Shown piece after piece: positions 1 through 4,491 of a stretch of DNA of 5,674 nt (position 1 is its first letter; every line of letters begins with the position of its first letter). The DNA lies in contig JAQGJF010000595.1 of assembly GCA_028290765.1 (NCBI GenBank), positions 1 through 5,674 on the forward strand. Direction: 5' to 3'. Source of the stretch: Tardiphaga sp. (lineage in GTDB: Bacteria > Pseudomonadota > Alphaproteobacteria > Rhizobiales > Xanthobacteraceae). The notes beneath the pieces are model-generated. The model was not told the origin of the DNA. It did not search any database and was given only the letters and a program-made list of their open reading frames with translations. A program made the translations under genes and the position numbers.

Positions 1-1
1 C

Positions 2-190
2 GGCGGCGAGGAATCGAAATGCGGATGGCTCAAGGACAAATTCGGCCTGTCCTGGCAGGTCGTGCCCACGGCCCTTGGCCGTTACCTGAGCGATCCCGAT
101 CGCAAAAAGGCCGATCGTGCCATGCAGGCGATGATGAACATGCAAAAGATCATCATCGCCGACCTCGACAAGGCATTTGCCGGCCCCTGA
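2..190 (+). CDS. VOC/PhnB-like glyoxalase-fold protein, C-terminal part (5' end outside window)
   Basis: The frame is open from base 2 and ends at TGA 188-190, giving 62 residues. It holds the stretch CGWLKDKFGLSWQVVP followed by a predominantly helical tail ending in ADLDKAFAGP. The C-G-W-L-x-D-x-F-G-L-S-W-Q-V-V-P pattern is the hallmark of the last beta-alpha-beta unit of PhnB/'3-demethylubiquinone-9 3-methyltransferase' type VOC proteins, in which the acidic metal-binding position lies further upstream and is not visible here. In family members this motif is followed by a short helix with a DPD-x-x-KADRAMQAMMNM-like segment, as seen here. Proteins of this family are cytoplasmic, usually 140-160 residues, and mostly of unknown substrate; the old methyltransferase name is not reliable. 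The Family assignment is firm; the substrate is unknown. About 60% of the protein lies before the window. Confidence 0.85.
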   Translation, partial: GGEESKCGWLKDKFGLSWQVVPTALGRYLSDPDRKKADRAMQAMMNMQKIIIADLDKAFAGP

Positions 191-288
191 GCGGACATCG
201 CCGGTCAGGACGCCGCTCCAAAAATTCCGTGCCGAGGCCATCCCGCCTCCTTCGGTATGCTAGTAGTTTGAAGTATCCGATGGTGTCC

Positions 289-294
289 GGAGGA
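289..294 (+). promoter_or_regulatory. Strong Shine-Dalgarno ahead of a broken reading frame
   Basis: GGAGGA is a near-perfect anti-16S match. Two ATG codons follow. ATG 303 (8 bases away) opens only five codons, MTWRK then TGA. ATG 308 (13 bases away) opens the 13-codon frame described as a remnant. Such a strong site in front of no intact gene suggests a lost gene. A TATGCT/TGCTAG sequence at 256-263 could be a -10 element, but no good -35 is seen. Confidence 0.45.
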
Positions 295-307
295 CCAGTG
301 GCATGAC

Positions 308-349
308 ATGGCGCAAGTGACGCGTTCTTCTTACGACGTAGTGATTTGA
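308..349 (+). pseudogene. Possible 5' remnant of an FAD-dependent oxidoreductase gene
   Basis: ATG 308-310 opens the peptide MAQVTRSSYDVVI, which stops at TGA 347-349. The ending S-x-YDVVI is the first beta strand of the Rossmann fold of FAD/NAD(P)-dependent oxidoreductases (amine oxidase or phytoene desaturase type), which normally continues with IGxGxxG. Here the GxGxxG part is missing and the following bases do not restore it in any frame, so the break would be a deletion or rearrangement near base 346, not a simple frameshift. The strong ribosome binding site upstream fits a lost gene. Thirteen residues are very little, and chance similarity is possible. Confidence 0.3.
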
Positions 350-365
350 GCGCCGACGAAGTGGG

Positions 366-387
366 ATCCCTCCCCACAAGGGGGGAT
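366..387. terminator. Hairpin between convergent regions, possible terminator
   Basis: ATCC-(CT)-CCCC, loop ACAA, GGGG-GGAT: two 4-bp arms broken by a two-base bulge. It begins 11 bases past the stop of the molybdopterin oxidoreductase on the minus strand. There is no T-run on either side, so it is at best a weak or Rho-assisted terminator. Confidence 0.35.
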
Positions 388-397
388 GGGAAAGAGT

Positions 398-2485
398 TCA
401 CGCCTTCCGCGCCCACACCTTGTTGTCGTGGAACGCCACGCCGCCATAGGGCGCGACCGGTGCGGCGGCTGTGAGCATGTTGATGCCGCGCCCATTGATA
501 TGGCTGTGGTTCGGATGGACCGATTCCGCGATCAGCACGCCGCGGCGCACCCCGTCGAACAGTTTCGCGCTCAGCGTTGCCTCGCCGCGCGCATTGCCGA
601 GCGTGACGGCGTCGCCGTCGGCGAGTCCCAGCCGCGCGGCGTCTTCCGGATGGATCATGACGCTGGGCGCGCCTTCGCGGGCTTTCGACGACGGCGTCTC
701 GTTGAAGGTGGTGTTGAGAAAACTGCGCGACGGGCTGGTCGCCAGCCGGAACGGGTGGGCGTCGTCGGCATTCTCGATGACCGCCCAGTGATCGGGAAAT
801 GACGGCATGGCCTGCCAGTCGCCCGTCAACCCGTCATTGGTCGACGGCACGGTCGACCAGTCGGCCTCGAAGTGAAATTTGCCGTCGGCATGCGCAAAGC
901 CGTCGAGATAATGCGCGGCGCGAAAGTCCGGCTGGATGTCGCGCCACAGCTCCGCTTCCAGCGTGGCGACATCGCCGCGCCCGCTGGCCTGCAATGTGCT
1001 GTCGATCACTTGCCGCGGCGTCATCTCGAACGCCGGATGCGGCGCGCCGAGCCGCGCCGCCAGCCCTTGCAGCACCTGGTGGTTGGACCGGCATTCGCCC
1101 GGCGGGTCGATCAGTTTGGCGCCGACCGAGATGTGGCCATGCCCGCCGCCGTAATAGAGATCGTCATGCTCCACGAACATCGTAGCCGGCAGCACGATAT
1201 CGGCGATCTGCGCGGTCTCGGTCATGAACTGCTCATGCACCGCGACGAACAGGTCCTCGCGGGCAAAGCCCTGGCGCACCAGCGCCTGCTCCGGCGCCAC
1301 CGTAATCGTATTGGTGTTCTGGAACAGCTTCGCCTTGACCGGCGGGCCATGTTTCAGCGCTTGCGCATCGCCGGTCAGGATCCGGCCCAGCATCGACTGG
1401 TCGAGCCGCCGCGTCATTGGATCGAGGCTGTCGAGGCCTTCGATCATGGTCATGTCGAATTTCCAGATCGAATAATTGTTGAAGAAGGCGCCGCCGCCTT
1501 CATGCTGCCAGGCGCCGGTCACCGTCGGCACGCACAGCGCCGCATGCATCTGCGCCGCACCGTTGCGGCTGCGGGTAAAACCATAGCCGAGCCGGAAATA
1601 CGACCGTTTGGTCTCGCCGACCAGACGGGCAAAGGCCTCGATCTCGGCCACCGGCACGCCCGAGATGTCCGAAGCCCATTGCGGCGTGCGCGCTTTAAGA
1701 TGCGCCTCGAACGCATCGTCGCAATCGGTATATTTGGCGAGATAGGCGCGGTCGGCAAACCCATCGCGAAACAGCACGTGCATCACGCCGCAGGCGAAGG
1801 CGCCGTCGGTGCCGGGCCGCAGCAGGATCTTGATGTCGGCCTGCTTCATGGTGTCGTTGTCGTAGATGTCGACCGCCGCGATCTTGGCACCGCGCTCCTT
1901 GCGGGCCCTGGTCGCGTGGGTCATCACATTGACCTGGGTCGAGACCGGGTTGGTGCCCCAGATCACGATCAGGTCGGACTTCGCCATTTCCCTTGGATCG
2001 ACGCCGGCCACCTTGCCGGTGCCGGCGGCAAAGCCGGCCTTGGCGATGGTCGAACAGATCGTGCCGTAAAAGCGCGAATATTTTTTCACATGGGCGAGCC
2101 GATTGATGCCGTCGCGCATCACCAGCCCCATGGTGCCGGCGTAGTAATACGGCCACACCGACTCCGCGCCGAAGTCGCGCTCGGCCGCATCGAAGCGGTT
2201 GGCGATCTCGTCCAGCGCCTCATCCCACGAGATGCGGACGAATTGCCCGGATCCTTTCGGGCCGGCGCGGCGCATCGGAAATTTCAGGCGGTCCGGATGA
2301 TGAATCCGCTCGGCGTACCGCGCGACCTTGGCGCAGACCACGCCCGCGGTGTAGCTCTGCAGTTTCGAACCACGGACCCGGCCGATGCTCGTCCCGTCGA
2401 TTACCTCGACATCGAGCGCGCAGGCCGAGGGACAATCATGCGGACAGGTCGAGTGACGGACCTCAATGTTGGGCTGGGCATTCAT
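398..2485 (-). CDS. Molybdopterin (bis-MGD) oxidoreductase with N-terminal [4Fe-4S] domain
   Basis: A complete 695-residue member of the DMSO reductase superfamily (COG0243, BisC-like), catalysing an unknown redox or oxygen-transfer reaction. Residues 8-60 form the Fe4S4 domain with C14, C18, C22 and C51 (CPHDCPSAC, then C-A-K, with the conserved Lys53 two residues on). Residues about 66-500 are the main molybdopterin domain, with IWGTNP at 175-180 and RPGTDGAFACG at 223-233 for pterin-dinucleotide binding. C144 in YGTICSTIAKAG lies where family members carry the Ser/Cys/Sec metal ligand. The C-terminal dinucleotide-binding domain starts near 577 (FRLATSPSRSFLN) and ends with INGRGINMLT. No twin-arginine or Sec signal is present, so the enzyme is cytoplasmic. 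The length is normal for the single-subunit branch. No electron-transfer, membrane-anchor or chaperone subunit is adjacent, so partner and substrate remain unknown. The ATG at 2485 is the only reasonable start, because the conserved cysteine cluster begins 14 residues in. No Shine-Dalgarno precedes it. Family certain, substrate unknown. Confidence 0.95.
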   Translation of the reverse strand: MNAQPNIEVRHSTCPHDCPSACALDVEVIDGTSIGRVRGSKLQSYTAGVVCAKVARYAERIHHPDRLKFPMRRAGPKGSGQFVRISWDEALDEIANRFDAAERDFGAESVWPYYYAGTMGLVMRDGINRLAHVKKYSRFYGTICSTIAKAGFAAGTGKVAGVDPREMAKSDLIVIWGTNPVSTQVNVMTHATRARKERGAKIAAVDIYDNDTMKQADIKILLRPGTDGAFACGVMHVLFRDGFADRAYLAKYTDCDDAFEAHLKARTPQWASDISGVPVAEIEAFARLVGETKRSYFRLGYGFTRSRNGAAQMHAALCVPTVTGAWQHEGGGAFFNNYSIWKFDMTMIEGLDSLDPMTRRLDQSMLGRILTGDAQALKHGPPVKAKLFQNTNTITVAPEQALVRQGFAREDLFVAVHEQFMTETAQIADIVLPATMFVEHDDLYYGGGHGHISVGAKLIDPPGECRSNHQVLQGLAARLGAPHPAFEMTPRQVIDSTLQASGRGDVATLEAELWRDIQPDFRAAHYLDGFAHADGKFHFEADWSTVPSTNDGLTGDWQAMPSFPDHWAVIENADDAHPFRLATSPSRSFLNTTFNETPSSKAREGAPSVMIHPEDAARLGLADGDAVTLGNARGEATLSAKLFDGVRRGVLIAESVHPNHSHINGRGINMLTAAAPVAPYGGVAFHDNKVWARKA

Positions 2486-2491
2486 GCGTCG

Positions 2492-2519
2492 AGGATAACA
2501 GATAATCGCCGGGCAAGAA
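2492..2519 (-). promoter_or_regulatory. Candidate sigma-70 promoter of the molybdoenzyme gene, possibly leaderless
   Basis: Reading the minus strand, TTCTTG (2519-2514) and TATCCT (2497-2492) are 16 bases apart. The -10 ends 6 bases before the A of the ATG at 2485, so transcription would begin at or next to the start codon. No Shine-Dalgarno lies between. A second TTATC copy just upstream forms a short direct repeat (TTATCTGTTATC). The -35 match is weak. Confidence 0.35.
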
Positions 2520-2605
2520 GCCGCGGGCCACAGCTAGTCGTTGAAAACGCATGGGGTGTTTCGCGTATGCCGAGGCGGGTTGCGCCCACTCGCGCGGCTG
2601 TCGAA

Positions 2606-2622
2606 GAGGCCCCGGTGGCCTC
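2606..2622 (+). terminator. Terminator-like hairpin
   Basis: GAGGCC, loop CCGGT, GGCCTC is a perfect 6-bp GC-rich stem followed by GTTTGATTT, a moderately T-rich tail on the plus strand. No gene on the plus strand is known upstream, so if it is a real terminator it would end a short non-coding transcript divergent from the molybdoenzyme gene. Confidence 0.25.
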
Positions 2623-2702
2623 GTTTGATTTCGACAGTGGTGGCCTGGTTCGCGGCGGAACCCATGGTGGAACGCCGGGATAATAAATCCTGGCTGATCT
2701 CC

Positions 2703-2712
2703 GTAGTACTAC
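2703..2712. repeat. 10-bp perfect palindrome GTAGTACTAC
   Basis: A self-complementary site with no loop, better suited to binding a dimeric regulator than to forming an RNA hairpin. It lies about 220 bases upstream of the molybdoenzyme start. No second copy was seen nearby. Confidence 0.3.
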
Positions 2713-2784
2713 TCGTTGCACCGTCGCGCGCCTCGTGTTGTCATAACCCTGCTGGAGGATTTGAGGGATCCAGTACATAAACCG

Positions 2785-2820
2785 ACGCCGCCGAGCGATC
2801 ATATTCCGCTCAGGCGGCGT
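2785..2820. terminator. Strong bidirectional hairpin
   Basis: ACGCCGCC+GAGCG pairs with CGCTC+GGCGGCGT: 13 base pairs with one bulged A at 2812 and a 9-base loop (2798-2806). The plus strand continues TGTGTTG and the minus strand CGGTTTATG, so each side has only a modest T-content. On the plus strand it begins five bases after a TAA (2778-2780), but the 79-codon frame ending there does not look coding. It is the strongest secondary structure in the window and most likely a transcription terminator or the end of a small RNA. Confidence 0.55.
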
Positions 2821-2894
2821 TGTGTTGGGCCCCTGAGCCGGATTTATCGACACACGCAATCGTAAACGGCTTTCGCCAGATTCAAATTGGGCCA

Positions 2895-2924
2895 TTGTGA
2901 AACGGCGGGGAGGTTGGCTAGATT
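2895..2924 (+). promoter_or_regulatory. Weak sigma-70-like promoter ahead of a two-hairpin region
   Basis: TTGTGA (2895-2900) and TAGATT (2919-2924) are 18 bases apart, each matching four of six consensus positions. Predicted transcription start is near 2931, at the foot of the first hairpin. A partial second copy of the -10 region, AGCTAGACTCGGC (2960-2972), repeats GGCTAGATTGGGC (2916-2928) with three differences. Confidence 0.2.
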
Positions 2925-2929
2925 GGGCT

Positions 2930-2997
2930 GCTGCCGCGAGGTGTTCCCCATCACACGGCAGCTAGACTCGGCCGACCGGCCAACGCCGCCCGGTCGG
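2930..2997 (+). ncRNA. Candidate small structured RNA (two perfect hairpins)
   Basis: GCTGCCG (2930-2936) pairs with CGGCAGC (2956-2962), and inside its loop GTG and CAC can add three pairs. Nine bases on, CCGACCGG (2972-2979) pairs perfectly with CCGGTCGG (2990-2997). Together with the weak promoter just upstream this is compatible with a small RNA of about 70 bases on the plus strand. The second hairpin lacks a T-run, the strand is uncertain, and the same repeats could form the 3' untranslated region of the minus-strand microgenes that end at 3097. Confidence 0.2.
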
Positions 2998-3052
2998 GTT
3001 GAGATCACGTGAGGCACGCGAAGGCCACACGTGAAGCGGCAAAAGCGGTGCC

Positions 3053-3070
3053 TTGGGATTGCGCTCCCAA
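3053..3070 (-). terminator. Hairpin just after the microgene pair
   Basis: TTGGGA, 6-base loop, TCCCAA: a perfect 6-bp stem starting 26 bases downstream of the TAA of the 26-codon gene on the minus strand. The T-run (AGCTTTTTCA) lies before the hairpin in that direction, not after it, so it may protect the mRNA end and not act as an intrinsic terminator. Confidence 0.3.
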
Positions 3071-3096
3071 TGAAAAAGCTGCCGACCGAGATGGCC

Positions 3097-3177
3097 TTAC
3101 ATGACCTGTGACAGCATGTAGCCAAGGGCCGCAAGCGACAGGACGATGACCACGATCGACAACCAAGGCGCCGTCAC
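3097..3177 (-). CDS. 26-residue single-pass membrane microprotein
   Basis: It starts at GTG (3177-3175), which overlaps the TGA of the 52-codon gene as GTGA, and ends at TAA 3099-3097. After MTAPW comes an unbroken hydrophobic helix, LSIVVIVLSLAALGYMLSQ (residues 6-24), long enough to span the inner membrane, with almost no soluble part. The four-base overlap is the arrangement used for translational coupling, and no separate Shine-Dalgarno is needed. The gene would share the EcfG promoter of its partner. No family is recognised. The same frame stays open upstream to a TGA just beyond a TTTT run (3195-3192). A -1 shift there would therefore fuse this helix to the first 47 residues of the partner as a 78-residue tail-anchored protein. 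Whether the helix is translated separately or as a tail cannot be settled from sequence, but the well-formed transmembrane helix argues that it is expressed. Confidence 0.55.
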   Translation of the reverse strand: MTAPWLSIVVIVLSLAALGYMLSQVM

Positions 3178-3332
3178 CGGATCTTCCGGATAAAACCGTC
3201 AAGGTTCGCGATGAAATTGGTCACCCAGTCATTGTCCTGCTTGAGGGCTTCGGTGGCTTCCGCGTCGGCCTTGGTGTGATCTTTCAGAATCTGCAGCCTG
3301 CGCCTGATCAAGGCCTTTTCCGGAGTTGTCAT
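3174..3332 (-). CDS. 52-residue charged helical protein under an EcfG promoter
   Basis: ATG 3332-3330 is preceded by AGAGGA (3345-3340) at 7 bases, an excellent ribosome binding site, and the frame ends at TGA 3176-3174. The protein begins MTTPEKALIRRRLQILKDH, is rich in Lys, Arg, Glu and Asp, has no membrane segment and is predicted to be mostly helical. A Trp-containing patch, QDNDWVTNFIANLDGF (residues 32-47), could be an interaction surface. The codons favour G or C in the third position, and the short untranslated leader fits the promoter exactly. It overlaps the 26-codon membrane gene by four bases. By regulation it belongs to the general stress response of alphaproteobacteria. The name and function are unknown; the residue pattern resembles no family that can be named with confidence. 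Confidence 0.75.
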   Translation of the reverse strand: MTTPEKALIRRRLQILKDHTKADAEATEALKQDNDWVTNFIANLDGFIRKIR

Positions 3333-3353
3333 GATGTGTTCCTCTGGAGGGCC

Positions 3354-3378
3354 AACGTTCCGTTCTTGGATATGTTCC
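3354..3378 (-). promoter_or_regulatory. EcfG general-stress sigma factor promoter
   Basis: On the minus strand GGAAC (3378-3374) and CGTT (3357-3354) are separated by exactly 16 bases, the established EcfG consensus GGAAC-N16/17-CGTT of the PhyR-NepR-EcfG pathway in Bradyrhizobium, Methylobacterium and relatives. Transcription would begin near 3347, leaving a leader of about 15 bases that contains only the ribosome binding site of the 52-codon gene. Match, spacing, orientation and distance all agree. Confidence 0.8.
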
Positions 3379-3387
3379 TTCCAGATG

Positions 3388-3402
3388 GCAACTATCAGTT
3401 GC
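3388..3402. promoter_or_regulatory. Palindromic site next to the EcfG promoter
   Basis: GCAACT-ATC-AGTTGC is a perfect 6-bp inverted repeat with a 3-base centre, ending ten bases upstream of the -35 element on the minus strand. The position suits an upstream activator or a modulator of the stress promoter; it could instead be a small RNA hairpin. No regulator is known for it. Confidence 0.35.
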
Positions 3403-3419
3403 GATGCTTAACGGCTCGA

Positions 3420-3436
3420 ACCGCGCCGCGCGCGGT
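3420..3436. repeat. GC-rich hairpin
   Basis: ACCGCGC, loop CGC, GCGCGGT: a perfect 7-bp stem with a 3-base loop. There is no T-run on either side. The stretch 3403-3659 around it holds no convincing gene; a 19-codon frame from ATG 3453 with a fair ribosome binding site is present but looks accidental. Confidence 0.3.
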
Positions 3437-3544
3437 CGCGGAGTTGCTCGCGATGACGAAAAAGTCGTCGTTTCCATGGGCCGCTTTTTCAGCCGGATTC
3501 CTGGATCGATGAACGAACCCGCGAACTGCGGCAACACGCACCGG

Positions 3545-3561
3545 CCCGGGCCGTGTCCGGG
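3545..3561 (+). terminator. Weak terminator-like hairpin
   Basis: CCCGG, 7-base loop, CCGGG, followed by TTTGAATT. Its left arm overlaps the 12-bp palindrome CGGCCCGGGCCG (3542-3553). It could end a plus-strand transcript ahead of the membrane protein gene at 3660, but no gene is known to feed it. Confidence 0.2.
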
Positions 3562-3659
3562 TTTGAATTGAGGGAGTCTTGACGACCGGTCGCCGCGCGA
3601 CCAACTCCATGCTACATTCAGCGCAAGGCAGCACTAAAGGCAGCATTGGAGCGTGCATC

Positions 3660-3839
3660 ATGGACGCTGTCACCCTGGTCGCTTTTATCGCGTCGATGTT
3701 TCTGGCCGGTCGAATGGCCGCGCGTCGCGGACGCAGCGTCAAAAACTGGGGGTGGATTGCCGCCTGTATCGGGCCGCTCGCGCTTCCGTTGATCTTCCTG
3801 TTTCCGGACTCGCGCGGCGAGAACGCCCATCATGCCTGA
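3660..3839 (+). CDS. Small two-helix membrane protein, 59 residues
   Basis: ATG 3660 has GGAG (3648-3651) at 8 bases. The same frame opens earlier at TTG 3579, but there the purine-rich site is only two bases away and the extra 27 residues are polar and unconserved-looking, so the ATG was chosen. Residues 3-17 (AVTLVAFIASMFLAG) and 31-48 (GWIAACIGPLALPLIFLF) are membrane helices joined by a very basic loop, RMAARRGRSVKNW. By the positive-inside rule the loop is cytoplasmic and both ends are outside. The pattern RGRS-x3-W-(x)n-GPLALPL-x-FLFP recurs in many small bacterial membrane proteins of unknown role. The MaoC gene follows 33 bases later in the same direction, so the two are probably co-transcribed. 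A TGCTACATT sequence (3610-3618) resembles an extended -10 but has no clear -35. Function unknown. Confidence 0.75.
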   Translation: MDAVTLVAFIASMFLAGRMAARRGRSVKNWGWIAACIGPLALPLIFLFPDSRGENAHHA

Positions 3840-3864
3840 GGCCGAAGCCCCCGCCTGCTTCAGG
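3835..3864 (+). promoter_or_regulatory. Hairpin linking a stop codon to the next ribosome binding site
   Basis: CCTGAGGC (3835-3842), which contains the TGA of the membrane protein gene, can pair with GCTTCAGG (3857-3864), which contains most of the AGGA of the MaoC gene. The stem has eight pairs, one of them G-T, with a 14-base loop. A ribosome reaching the stop would open it, so it could make MaoC translation depend on translation upstream. Confidence 0.35.
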
Positions 3865-3872
3865 AACAGACG

Positions 3873-4331
3873 ATGATCGAGTGGTTCGAAGACCTCTCCT
3901 TAGGGATACGTTTCAAAAGCGAAACCGTCCGGATTTCCGAAGACGAGATCAAGCAGTTCGCGGCCAAATACGATCCGCAGCCGTTTCATCTGGACGATGA
4001 AGCGGCGCAAAAAACAATGTTCAAGGGTCTCGTCGCGTCGGGATGGCACACCGCCGGCGTCGCCATGAACCTGGCCGTACAAACGCGCCCGTTCGGCCCG
4101 CATCCGCTGATCGGGCTCGGCGTTGACGGCCTGCGCTGGATGTTGCCGGTCAGGCCCGGCGATGTCCTCCATATCGAAGGCGAAGTCGTCAGCCTGACGC
4201 CTTCCAAAACCAAGCCGCAGGGGACCGTTCTGATCAAGTGGATTCTCTACAATCAGAAAGGCGAGGCGGTTTACACCTTCACCCCGATCGGCTTCATGCC
4301 GTGCCGGCCTGAAATGATTCCGGCGCGTTGA
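3873..4331 (+). CDS. MaoC-family (R)-specific enoyl-CoA hydratase homologue
   Basis: A 152-residue single hot-dog-fold protein of the MaoC/hydratase-2 family, the usual length. These enzymes add water to 2-enoyl-CoA thioesters to give (R)-3-hydroxyacyl-CoA, or dehydrate related acyl-CoAs, in the cytoplasm. The catalytic pair is visible as D34 and H39 in YDPQPFHLD, with the five-residue offset found in PhaJ (Asp31/His36). It is followed by FKGLVASGWHT (residues 50-60), the conserved turn and central helix region, and by GVDGLRWMLPVRPGDVLH (84-101), the typical C-terminal strand signature. ATG 3873 has AGGA (3862-3865) at 7 bases; that site can be hidden in a hairpin with the upstream stop codon. 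No PHA, ketolase or acyl-CoA ligase gene is adjacent, so the acyl substrate cannot be assigned. Active-site residues look intact. No clear intrinsic terminator follows. Confidence 0.93.
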   Translation: MIEWFEDLSLGIRFKSETVRISEDEIKQFAAKYDPQPFHLDDEAAQKTMFKGLVASGWHTAGVAMNLAVQTRPFGPHPLIGLGVDGLRWMLPVRPGDVLHIEGEVVSLTPSKTKPQGTVLIKWILYNQKGEAVYTFTPIGFMPCRPEMIPAR

Positions 4332-4410
4332 TGCCGGCGATCCTGCGACAGGTTCCGGGTTGAGCCACTGCCATTTTCGAATTTGGCCACTGAAGGTTGA
4401 ACGCAGGCGA

Positions 4411-4431
4411 GTACCGGGCTTCCCGGGATAC
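4411..4431 (+). terminator. Hairpin downstream of the MaoC gene
   Basis: GTA-CCGGG, loop CTT, CCCGG-(GA)-TAC: eight pairs with a two-base bulge, 80 bases after the MaoC stop. No T-run follows. It sits just before a TTGACA. Weak terminator at best. Confidence 0.25.
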
Positions 4432-4434
4432 ATT

Positions 4435-4465
4435 GACACCAAGAACAAAAAGAGAACATGGTGTC
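4435..4465. repeat. Inverted repeat overlapping a TTGACA box
   Basis: GACACCA (4435-4441) and TGGTGTC (4459-4465) are perfect complements 17 bases apart, with an A-rich centre. The left arm overlaps TTGACA (4433-4438), a perfect -35 hexamer, although no good -10 is found 16-18 bases further on. The arrangement could be an operator over a promoter for the 70-codon gene. Confidence 0.35.
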
Positions 4466-4491
4466 CGCCGAAACTGAACCTGGAAACGTCC

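Larger units (their letters stand above)
2486..3096. other. Gene-poor interval rich in inverted repeats
   Basis: No convincing protein gene is seen on either strand over 611 bases. The open frames that cross it use rare codons (AGG, AGA, CTA, TTA), are arginine-rich and run through hairpins. Clear inverted repeats are GAGGCC-5-GGCCTC (2606-2622), GGTTC-6-GAACC (2647-2662), CCGGGAT-5-ATCCTGG with one G-T pair (2675-2693), GTAGTACTAC (2703-2712), the large hairpin at 2785-2820, GCTGCCG-19-CGGCAGC (2930-2962), CCGACCGG-10-CCGGTCGG (2972-2997) and TTGGGA-6-TCCCAA (3053-3070). This density suggests structured RNA, protein binding sites or decayed sequence. No tRNA or known RNA family was recognised. 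Confidence 0.5.

Noticed and set aside
872..2683. 603-codon open frame on the plus strand, antisense to the molybdoenzyme
   Set aside because: High-GC genes with GC-rich third positions often leave long antisense frames open. Its translation is rich in His and Arg, shows no domain, and the minus-strand frame carries the intact enzyme.
2541..2780. 79-codon plus-strand frame ending five bases before the strong hairpin
   Set aside because: The position before a terminator-like hairpin is attractive. However, the composition (many Arg, Trp, Ser, Cys), the lack of a ribosome binding site and the lack of a recognisable domain do not support a protein.
2482..2895. 137-codon minus-strand frame overlapping the molybdoenzyme start as ATGA
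   Set aside because: The overlap looks like an operon junction. However, the codons include many rare ones (AGG, AGA, CTA, TTA), the product is Arg-rich without a domain, and it runs through the 2785-2820 hairpin and several other inverted repeats.
3453..3512. 19-codon frame MTKKSSFPWAAFSAGFLDR with GGAG nine bases upstream
   Set aside because: Start and ribosome binding site are good, but it is very short, has no gene downstream that it could regulate as a leader, and no promoter is seen.
3229..3537. 102-codon minus-strand frame across the EcfG promoter
   Set aside because: It overlaps the well-supported 52-codon gene in another frame and runs through its promoter and ribosome binding site.
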